The position numbers and the translations under genes are program-made. Under the pieces are notes generated by a model. It had not been told where the DNA came from. It did no database searches and saw nothing but the letters and a program-made list of their open reading frames with translations. Below, piece by piece: positions 1 through 6,013 of a DNA stretch of 6,475 bases. Origin of the DNA: an uncultured bacterium. GTDB taxonomy: Bacteria > Patescibacteriota > Minisyncoccia > Phycocordibacterales > UBA9973. The stretch spans positions 1 to 6,475 of the forward strand of contig CAIOXR010000067.1 in NCBI GenBank assembly GCA_903862375.1. Reading direction: 5' to 3'. The first letter of the stretch is position 1, and every line of letters begins with the position of its first letter.

Positions 1-77
1 AAACAAATATTTAACTCTTATTAAAAACCACCCCGTAGGGCTTATATGTATAATAACATTATATAATGTATAAAGTC
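1..77. other. Left-edge intergenic stretch with AT palindrome and GC-rich knot, no supported gene
   Basis: No coding frame can be supported here. Bases 56-69 form a perfect 14-bp palindrome (ACATTATATAATGT). TATAAT occurs at 49-54 and 62-67 on the plus strand and at 58-63 on the minus strand. TGTTATTAT (leftward, 50-58) resembles an extended -10 box that would start a leftward RNA near base 43. A short GC island at 31-41 can form only a three-pair stem (CCC/GGG). The plus frame from base 1 stops at 22-24 and could be the last codons of a convergent gene, but eight codons prove nothing. Confidence 0.35.
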
Positions 78-131
78 AAATCAAATATAAAAAAGCCAAA
101 GCTTTAGCTCTGGCTTTTTTATATTTGATTT
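78..131 (-). terminator. Strong intrinsic terminator after the SIMPL gene, probably bidirectional
   Basis: An uninterrupted 21-bp inverted repeat pairs 78-98 with 111-131. The 12-base interval can add a few more pairs (AGC with GCT) past one mismatch. The GC part of the stem is GCCA/TGGC, flanked by six A on one side and six T on the other. Either strand's transcript therefore ends in a hairpin followed by U-rich sequence. It begins about ten bases past the TAG of the SIMPL gene and is the expected end of the leftward unit. The symmetry means it could also stop a convergent rightward transcript from the left, but no such gene is visible. Confidence 0.88.
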
Positions 132-141
132 TCACTTAAAT

Positions 142-936
142 CTACTTTATTTCGTATGTTATTATCACATCTGAAGTAATCTTATTCTCACCTTTTGGAA
201 GAGTTGGGGCTACAGCACTTGAAGCTACACTATCTGCCATCATTACTTTGGCAGAATACATCGGATAGTTTCCTCCTCCATTATTTTCATTAAAGCTTGA
301 AATTTTACCGAGTCTTACTCCTAATTCTTTTGCTAATACTTTTGCTTTTTCTTTTGCGTCTGTTATAGCTTTAGCACGAGCTTCGTCTTTATAACTATCT
401 TCATTATCTATTAAGAAAGTAGGACCACTTATATCAGTCACTCCTATACCTGCAAGACCTGTACGGATTTCACTTGCAGTATCTACTTCACGAATTTTAA
501 CTGTTATAGACTGTGTAGCTGTATAACCTATGATTTTTGGGTCTTTTGTAGGACAAGAATAACTATAACAGACTGGTTGCTCATATGAATATTTTGGATT
601 AAATCCTCCATATTCTGACTTTATATCTTTATCTTCAATTTTTTGTTCTTTCAAATATGTTAATGTTTTTGTAATTGATTCATTAAGTAAATTTTGTGCT
701 TCTTTCGCTGTCTTTCCATCCTTATTCAAATTAATATAAAGAGAAGCAATATCTGAAACTGCAGAAACTTCTCCCTTACCAGATACTGTTATAGTATTTA
801 CAGGTTGATTTATACTACTAAGTCTATCTTTGCCTACAACCTCATGAACTGTTTTAACTAATGCGAATAATGAAACTACTATTATTAATATAAAAACTGA
901 AATGCTTATTTTTTTGTCTTTTAAAAATGTTTCCAT
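142..936 (-). CDS. Membrane-anchored SIMPL-domain (DUF541) protein
   Basis: This 264-residue protein has a short basic N-terminus, one hydrophobic helix at about residues 11-29, and then a long domain that should lie outside the membrane. The domain matches the SIMPL/DUF541 family (BP26/YggE-like). It opens with ITVSGKGEVSAVSDIA (about 49-64). Its Lys/Ala-rich helix EARAKAITDAKEKAKVLAKE (185-204) is followed by LGVRLGKI, and it ends with the strand VIITYEIK. A loop at about 112-135 is rich in Tyr and Pro and has two cysteines, C123 and C128, that could form a disulfide outside the cell. The helix looks like an uncleaved anchor because no clear signal-peptidase or lipobox site follows it. The ATG at 936 is preferred because a TATAAT box lies six bases before it and the family domain is complete from there. 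The gene ends in TAG, 51 bases separate it from permease 2, and it has its own promoter. SIMPL proteins are linked to stress and envelope functions, but the biochemical role is unknown, so the tie to the transporter rests on position only. Confidence 0.88.
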   Translation of the reverse strand: METFLKDKKISISVFILIIVVSLFALVKTVHEVVGKDRLSSINQPVNTITVSGKGEVSAVSDIASLYINLNKDGKTAKEAQNLLNESITKTLTYLKEQKIEDKDIKSEYGGFNPKYSYEQPVCYSYSCPTKDPKIIGYTATQSITVKIREVDTASEIRTGLAGIGVTDISGPTFLIDNEDSYKDEARAKAITDAKEKAKVLAKELGVRLGKISSFNENNGGGNYPMYSAKVMMADSVASSAVAPTLPKGENKITSDVIITYEIK

Positions 937-942
937 AAATCT

Positions 943-951
943 ATTATATCA
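943..951 (-). promoter_or_regulatory. Extended -10 promoter of the SIMPL gene, probably leaderless
   Basis: Read leftward, the sequence is TGATATAATAGATTTATG: an extended -10 element (TGN then TATAAT) with exactly six bases between the box and the start codon. That spacing puts the expected transcription start at the A of the ATG. No Shine-Dalgarno sequence fits in front of the start. A -35 element is weak: CTGGTA at 17-bp spacing matches TTGACA at three of six positions. The promoter lies in the 51-base gap after permease 2, so the gene could be expressed apart from the transporter. Confidence 0.72.
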
Positions 952-987
952 AAATACACCAAATATACCAGCTAAAATTACATTTAA

Positions 988-2247
988 TTACTCACGATTT
1001 AATGCTACTATCGGATCAAGACGAGCGGCATTCCGAGCTGGAAATACACCGAAAACTATACCTATAATCATCGAAACTGATACCGAGATGACAACTCCCC
1101 AAATAGGAACTATAAATTTCCAAGCCAAGCCTGTACTCTGTGCAAATTTTGCAATTATATACGCAAAGAAAGAACCACCGATAATACCTATAATTCCTCC
1201 TATAACTGTTAAAAGAACTGCTTCAATCATAAACTCATAAAGTATATCTTTAGCTCTAGCACCGAGAGCTTTCTTAAGACCTATCTCGCCTATTCTCTCT
1301 GTAACCACCACATACATAATATTCATAACTCCTACCCCACCTACAATAAGTGATATCGAAGCAATAGCTATAAGTAAGAATGTAACAGCTTTTAATATTG
1401 TATCAAAAGTACTCAAACTTTCTTTTTGAGTTTGAACTTTGAAATCATCTCTAGCTGGGTCCGTAATATAGTGATTACTTCTTAATACATCCGCAATATC
1501 TAGTGAAGTTGCATCAGCTTTTTTATTATCAATAAGTTCAACAACTGAATAAATAAGATAATCAATTCCTTGAATTTTCTTTTGCAAAGTTGTCACAGGG
1601 ATGAATACTTGCTCATCTTCATTCATCGGACCAAAACCTCCTTTTGATTCATACACTCCTATAACTTTAAAATTATTATTCCCTATTCTTACTAACTCTC
1701 CAAGTGGATCACTATCTCCAAATAAGTCAGTTGCTATCTTACTTCCTAACACTGCAACCTGAGCAAGTGATTTATCTTCTTGTTCGTTATAACCTCTACC
1801 TTTCGCTATCACGCCTTTATCAATATCGAAACGTGCAGCATGTGCACCAAAGATAAGTGAAGTCTTAGATATACCTTTATAAGTGACAATCTGCTGACCT
1901 ACTGATGCCCCATATGCATTCTTCACATTAGATATCTGCTTTATATCTTCTATATCACGAGTTTTCAAAGTCATAACTGGAACAGCATTAGCAGCAGAAT
2001 TATTCGGCTCATTTGAAGAGCCAGAAGATCTAGCTTTTGTCGAAGAAGGAATAGAAGTCTGAACTATTACAGTATTCGTGCCATATGCTTCCACCTGAGA
2101 ATTGATATAACTTTTGAATCCTTCACCAGCAGATAAAACAAGTATCACAGTCCCTATACCTATCATAATACCAAGCGTTGTCAAAAGCGTCCTTGAAGGA
2201 TTTGATTTGATACCACGTATAGCTTGTTTGATATATATATTATTCAT
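988..2247 (-). CDS. MacB/FtsX-type ABC transporter permease, second subunit
   Basis: This 419-residue membrane protein has the MacB layout. A cytoplasmic N-terminus (IKQAIRGIKSNPSRTLLTTL) leads into helix 1 at about 23-43. A large extracytoplasmic domain (MacB_PCD-like, about 45-280) follows, then the FtsX domain with three helices at about 288-312, 343-366 and 383-405. The cytoplasmic loop TERIGEIGLKKALGAR and the C-terminal NAARLDPIVALNRE are family hallmarks and probably contact the ATPase. A Ser/Asn-rich stretch at about 66-90 looks like a flexible loop. The frame is open five codons further, to a TTG at 2262. The ATG at 2247 is chosen because family members start with a short MN-type N-terminus and because it overlaps the permease 1 stop in ATGAATAA, which suggests translational coupling. 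No Shine-Dalgarno sequence is visible. It is paralogous to the upstream permease and probably pairs with it. The substrate cannot be deduced. Confidence 0.92.
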   Translation of the reverse strand: MNNIYIKQAIRGIKSNPSRTLLTTLGIMIGIGTVILVLSAGEGFKSYINSQVEAYGTNTVIVQTSIPSSTKARSSGSSNEPNNSAANAVPVMTLKTRDIEDIKQISNVKNAYGASVGQQIVTYKGISKTSLIFGAHAARFDIDKGVIAKGRGYNEQEDKSLAQVAVLGSKIATDLFGDSDPLGELVRIGNNNFKVIGVYESKGGFGPMNEDEQVFIPVTTLQKKIQGIDYLIYSVVELIDNKKADATSLDIADVLRSNHYITDPARDDFKVQTQKESLSTFDTILKAVTFLLIAIASISLIVGGVGVMNIMYVVVTERIGEIGLKKALGARAKDILYEFMIEAVLLTVIGGIIGIIGGSFFAYIIAKFAQSTGLAWKFIVPIWGVVISVSVSMIIGIVFGVFPARNAARLDPIVALNRE

Positions 2248-3523
2248 AACGAAGTGCCACAATAGGGTCTAACTTAGCTGCTTTTAATGCTGGATAAAGT
2301 CCAAATATAATTCCAGTAAGTATAGAAACAGTAACTGCTAAAATAACTGCAAACGGAGATATAATAAACGCCCAATCATACCCTGCAAAACGTGCCCCCA
2401 CTGCAACTAAATACGAAACTAATACACCCAAAATAATTCCAAGTATACCACCTGTAAAAGTAAGAACTATAGATTCGAGAAGAAATTGATTACGAATATT
2501 CTTTCTTGTTGCTCCTATTGACTTACGAAGACCTATTTCCCGAGTACGCTCTGAGACAGTCACAAGCATGATATTCATAATACCGATACCTCCTACAACT
2601 AATGATATACCAGCCATCAACCCTAAGAAAATCCGAAGAGTGTCAGTAATACCAGTCAGAAGCTTGATCGCATCTGCAAGATCACGTACAGAGAAATCAT
2701 CATTCTCTATATCATGAATTCTATGTTGTTCTCTTAATACTCTTTTTATATCTTCCATTGCAATTTTAACATTTGTAGCATCATCTATCTTTACTCTGAC
2801 AAACTGTAAATAATCTATACCTAAGATCTGGTGTTGTCCGATAGAGAATGGGATAAATACCTGATCATCTTGATTCTGAAATGCAACTGTACCCAACTTC
2901 TTCTGAACTCCTATAACCCTAAAAGGAACACTGTTTGAAGATTCAGTGTTTGAAGGATTATTATTTGGAACTTTTATTTTCACGATTGAACCTATCTCAT
3001 TTCCATTTGGAAATAATGACGATGCTACATCATAACCCAATACAATAACATTAGCTCCTGCATTTGATTCTTCATCTGTAAAGAATGTCCCTTTAATCAT
3101 TTCCGTATTCTGAATTCTGACGTAGCTTCCATCTGTCGCGACGAAAGAAGTATCCACACTTTCTTTCCCTGCGATTATGGTTACATTACCACTTACAAAA
3201 GAAGCCACGTCTGTAGCATTCGGAACTTTACTTTTATTCTTTATAGCTTCTACATCAGATTCTTTTAAAGTCTTAATCTGAACACCAAAAACAGCAGTTG
3301 GTGGACCATTCTCATTACTTTTACCTGGTAATACTCCGACTAAATTTGAACCCAATTTTGTAATTTGCCCTAAGACTAAAGACTGAGCTCCAGCACCTAA
3401 AGAGATAATAATAATCACACCAGCAACTCCGATAATTATTCCTAATATTGTTAAAAAGGATCTACCTTTTCTTGTAAGTAAATCTTTAATCGTAACTTTA
3501 ATTTCTTTAATTAAACTACTCAT
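2240..3523 (-). CDS. MacB/FtsX-type ABC transporter permease, first subunit
   Basis: This 427-residue protein has the same four-helix plan as its downstream neighbour. A basic N-terminus precedes helix 1 at about 22-42 (ILGIIIGVAGVIIII), followed by an extracytoplasmic MacB_PCD-like domain at about 45-285. The FtsX domain carries helices at about 297-320, 350-376 and 387-409. The coupling loop SERTREIGLRKSIGAT (324-339) and the terminal AAKLDPIVALRYE are typical of the MacB/LolC/LolE superfamily. Family members do not carry solutes through a channel; they pass ATPase-driven movement to the extracytoplasmic domains. The ATG shares an ATGA overlap with the TGA of the ATPase gene, so translation is probably coupled and subunit output balanced. 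The sequence differs clearly from permease 2, which suggests a heterodimer with each permease binding one ATPase copy. Membership of the family is secure; the exported or extracted substrate is unknown. Confidence 0.93.
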   Translation of the reverse strand: MSSLIKEIKVTIKDLLTRKGRSFLTILGIIIGVAGVIIIISLGAGAQSLVLGQITKLGSNLVGVLPGKSNENGPPTAVFGVQIKTLKESDVEAIKNKSKVPNATDVASFVSGNVTIIAGKESVDTSFVATDGSYVRIQNTEMIKGTFFTDEESNAGANVIVLGYDVASSLFPNGNEIGSIVKIKVPNNNPSNTESSNSVPFRVIGVQKKLGTVAFQNQDDQVFIPFSIGQHQILGIDYLQFVRVKIDDATNVKIAMEDIKRVLREQHRIHDIENDDFSVRDLADAIKLLTGITDTLRIFLGLMAGISLVVGGIGIMNIMLVTVSERTREIGLRKSIGATRKNIRNQFLLESIVLTFTGGILGIILGVLVSYLVAVGARFAGYDWAFIISPFAVILAVTVSILTGIIFGLYPALKAAKLDPIVALRYE

Positions 3524-4245
3524 ATGTCTAAATCTTCTTCTATTTCTTTTGAATGAACTCGATCACTTTCTGGGACAAGGACATCTGAAATTATCTCTCC
3601 ATCACTTATAGTGACGATTCGATTCGCGTGGAGTGCTACTTGCTTATCATGAGTCACAAGTATGATAGTACGACCTTCATTATTTAATTTCTCAAGTATA
3701 TTCATAACTATATGTCCACTTTTTGAATCCAAGTTTCCTGTCGGTTCGTCAGCAAAAATTACTTTAGGATCACATACTAAAGCTCGAGCAATAGCTACGC
3801 GTTGCTTCTGTCCACCTGAAATCTGATTACTCATAAAATGAAGTCTCTCCCCTAATCCTACAGCTTCAAGTGCTTTCTTGGCACGAGATTCATAATTAGT
3901 TTTAGAGCCACTATAAAGAAGAGGAAGGATAACATTATCTAAAACACTAGTACGAGGAAGTAAATTAAAAGATTGAAATACAAAACCAATACGATCATTC
4001 CTAATACGAGCAAGCTCATCATCGTTAAAGCCTTCAGTATTCTCTCCATCAAAAAGATATTCACCAGAAGTCGGTCTATCTAGGAATCCGATAGTATGCA
4101 TAAGAGTAGACTTACCAGAACCAGATGGTCCCATAATCGCCACAAACTCCCCTTCATCTACACTCAGGTTTATACCTCGTAAAACTTTAGTAACTACATC
4201 GCCATTTTCATAATTTTTAATTATATTTTTTAATTCAATTAACAT
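3520..4245 (-). CDS. ABC transporter ATPase of the LolD/MacB type
   Basis: This 241-residue nucleotide-binding subunit is complete. Walker A is GPSGSGKST at 39-47, the Q-loop glutamine is Q91 in FVFQSFNLLP, and the signature is ISGGQKQRV at 142-150, with Ile replacing the usual Leu. Walker B plus the catalytic Glu is VIFADEP at 162-168, the D-loop is NLDS at 171-174, and the switch histidine is H199 in VTHD. The N-terminal pattern, with a spacer before VLRGINLSVDEGEF, is that of the MacB/LolD/FtsE group. About 18 residues of acidic tail (from about 224) extend past the ATPase fold. It should sit on the inner membrane face as a dimer under the two permeases encoded next, energising them by ATP hydrolysis. 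It overlaps permease 1 by four bases. The ATG at 4245 is favoured by the promoter six bases upstream. No Shine-Dalgarno sequence is present. Confidence 0.95.
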   Translation of the reverse strand: MLIELKNIIKNYENGDVVTKVLRGINLSVDEGEFVAIMGPSGSGKSTLMHTIGFLDRPTSGEYLFDGENTEGFNDDELARIRNDRIGFVFQSFNLLPRTSVLDNVILPLLYSGSKTNYESRAKKALEAVGLGERLHFMSNQISGGQKQRVAIARALVCDPKVIFADEPTGNLDSKSGHIVMNILEKLNNEGRTIILVTHDKQVALHANRIVTISDGEIISDVLVPESDRVHSKEIEEDLDI

Positions 4246-4251
4246 ATTTCT

Positions 4252-4280
4252 ATTATACCAGAGATACTAAATATTCTGAA
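4252..4280 (-). promoter_or_regulatory. Extended -10 promoter of the ABC transporter operon, probably leaderless
   Basis: Read leftward, the sequence is TGGTATAATAGAAATATG. The extended -10 element spans 4252-4260, with TATAAT at 4252-4257, again exactly six bases from the ATG. A candidate -35, TTCAGA at 4275-4280, matches TTGACA at four of six positions with a 17-bp spacer. It fits wholly inside the 42-base gap after the Cys-rich gene, so the transporter is probably a separate transcription unit. No hairpin terminator is visible in the gap, so readthrough from upstream remains possible. The spacing to the start codon and the lack of a Shine-Dalgarno sequence point to a leaderless mRNA. Confidence 0.75.
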
Positions 4281-4287
4281 AGTTACA

Positions 4288-6012
4288 CTAACATACTTCA
4301 TTCTGATAACATTTCTCGCAATATACTTTATATGGTTTTTCTGGGTGATAAGTAGTATCGAAATCATTATTACAGCCATCATTCATACACTTACAATGCC
4401 AGAGCTTCATAGGGTTACGATAATTAAGCCTCTTATAATGTCTACAATTAGGACAATATCTAGGAAGAGGTAAATTCTTTTGACGCCAGAAACCCAACTC
4501 TGTAGAATTAATACGATATGCTGTAGTGCATTGGTAATCTTGATTACCTTTACTTGGGCAGGCAATAATCTCATCAAGCAAAGAATCTCCACAATCATTT
4601 ATAGAATCAGGTAAAGAGAAAGAATCAATACTTATGTTGTAAATTTTATTGTCTTTGTCCATCCAAGGATAACCCTTATCATTTGCTAATTCTTTTTTAA
4701 TTAAAAAATTGTCATGAGCATTCGTTTCATTATAGCCAAATGGGCATAGATCATACGGGAAAAATTCACCATATTTATAAATTCTACCTTTACTATCTAT
4801 ATACGGTAATTCATTCATATGATTTTTAATTTTATCTATCATCTCAAAATATTTTTCTTTATCATACTGTTTGTTAAAAATACAATACTGATTATTTTTA
4901 AGACCAAAACAAGCAAAACAATAAGAACAACTTTTACACATAAAAGAATACTCACACTCTTTCGAGCCTACACAAATATAAGTAAAATAATCTTTATAAC
5001 TTCCAAAACTTGTTGCAACAGATTCATATATCAATTCACCAGCTCCTGTTCCCTGATTATCATAGCAATCTTTTGTGTTCATAATAGCTCTAACTGTATA
5101 GTGAATATTCTCTGAATTTTGAACGTCAAAAGAACTATATACATCTTTAGAATTACCTATATAGTCCCCTTTTGCATTTTGTGAATTATATATTTGAGCA
5201 AAACGATGAATAGATACATTCATAAAAATATTATCAAACTCTTTTTGTGCATTTTCTATACCTGTATAAGTATTTAGCTTTAGATTTTTTACTTCTTTTT
5301 CATATTCCTCTTTAGATAATTTTTTATTTTTAAATACATACTTTTGATTTCTTAAATTCCAAGACAAACAACAATTCTGACAATTTATACAGTCATATAT
5401 AAAATATGAATCGATACAATTACGAGATTTAGTAGCATAATGAGTATTATAATTAACCTCACAATCAATATTATAAGAGCAACCATCTACTTTTTGTACT
5501 GCATAACAATCAAATGTATTACTACAATAGTCTACTATCTCAGAATATGAAACATTTTCACATCCAATAATTGAATAAGATAGATAACAATCTTTATTAT
5601 CAAGACTATAATTAGTATATTCTGACCTTACTAAAGTGCCAGTATGGTGTGCAAAAAGTACAGGAGAATTCTCCCTTAATCCTTTCAACTGACTAAAAAA
5701 ACTTTTTGAAAAATCATAATCAAAACCATCAATGAATGGATCTCTGTCATCACTATTCCAACAATCAACACAATAAACATTTTTTGTCCTATTCTCTGAA
5801 TACATTGAAATGACAGATTTACCACAATTACCACAAATTCTTTTAAACAATGAACGACAGTTCCTCCATATCATTCTTCTTATCATCCTACACTCCGGAC
5901 AAAAGGTTGGTGGGGGGACTTTTATCTTCTCATAGAACAGAAAATCCTCTGACTCTATTGTGAAGTCAATTTTACAATTCTGGCATATTTTGTTTTCTGG
6001 TTTGTATTCCAT
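4288..6012 (-). CDS. Cys-rich double zinc-ribbon protein with triplet-spaced Cys core, function unknown
   Basis: This 574-residue protein holds about 40 cysteines and many Tyr and Asn. I do not know its function. An N-terminal module (about 10-84) has CQNC, CPECRMIRRMIWRN, CGNC and YCVDCW. A C-terminal module (about 485-574) repeats that order with C485, C495, CPNCRHYKRLNYRNP, C540/C542/C547 and YCEKCYQNEVC. Between them lie two blocks (about 138-225 and 316-385) in which cysteines recur at multiples of three residues. Each block ends in a related motif: NLRNQKYVFKNKKLSKEEY, then LKNNQYCIFNKQYDKEKY. GEFFPYDLCPFGYNE follows at 414-428. There is no signal peptide or membrane helix. The frame is open 25 codons further upstream, but that extension overlaps the preceding gene. 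The ATG at 6012 is chosen because a CxxC ribbon follows at once and a GAGG lies nine bases before it. I recall such proteins as common in Parcubacteria and sometimes labelled CaiB/BaiF-like; no CoA-transferase feature is visible here. Confidence 0.85.
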   Translation of the reverse strand: MEYKPENKICQNCKIDFTIESEDFLFYEKIKVPPPTFCPECRMIRRMIWRNCRSLFKRICGNCGKSVISMYSENRTKNVYCVDCWNSDDRDPFIDGFDYDFSKSFFSQLKGLRENSPVLFAHHTGTLVRSEYTNYSLDNKDCYLSYSIIGCENVSYSEIVDYCSNTFDCYAVQKVDGCSYNIDCEVNYNTHYATKSRNCIDSYFIYDCINCQNCCLSWNLRNQKYVFKNKKLSKEEYEKEVKNLKLNTYTGIENAQKEFDNIFMNVSIHRFAQIYNSQNAKGDYIGNSKDVYSSFDVQNSENIHYTVRAIMNTKDCYDNQGTGAGELIYESVATSFGSYKDYFTYICVGSKECEYSFMCKSCSYCFACFGLKNNQYCIFNKQYDKEKYFEMIDKIKNHMNELPYIDSKGRIYKYGEFFPYDLCPFGYNETNAHDNFLIKKELANDKGYPWMDKDNKIYNISIDSFSLPDSINDCGDSLLDEIIACPSKGNQDYQCTTAYRINSTELGFWRQKNLPLPRYCPNCRHYKRLNYRNPMKLWHCKCMNDGCNNDFDTTYHPEKPYKVYCEKCYQNEVC

Positions 6013-6013
6013 A

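Noticed and set aside
902..1240. A 112-codon open frame on the plus strand.
   Set aside because: It lies opposite the 3' end of permease 2 and the start of the SIMPL gene. Its product has no recognisable domain, while the minus-strand frames match known families throughout.
2248..2262. A TTG start adding five residues to permease 2.
   Set aside because: It has no Shine-Dalgarno sequence, uses a weaker start codon and would lengthen the overlap to 23 bases. The ATG at 2247 gives the usual family N-terminus.
3520..3522. Use of TGA as a sense codon (glycine), known in some Patescibacteria.
   Set aside because: The ATPase ends at this TGA in a normal position, overlapping the next ATG, and the long genes contain no in-frame TGA. 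The standard bacterial stop set fits.
4407..4598. A 63-codon minus-strand frame in another phase.
   Set aside because: It lies wholly inside the Cys-rich gene's 3' part, where the main frame carries clear zinc-ribbon motifs.
4819..5115. A 98-codon plus-strand open frame encoding a hydrophobic, Ile/Phe/Thr-rich product.
   Set aside because: It is antisense to the Cys-rich gene. Its hydrophobicity follows from reading the complement of Lys/Asn/Tyr-rich codons, and no promoter or ribosome-binding site supports it.
4288..6012. A CoA-transferase (CaiB/BaiF) assignment for the Cys-rich protein, a label I recall on similar proteins.
   Set aside because: The sequence is dominated by zinc ribbons and Cys triplets and shows no CoA-transferase fold pattern. 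That label is probably a propagated error.
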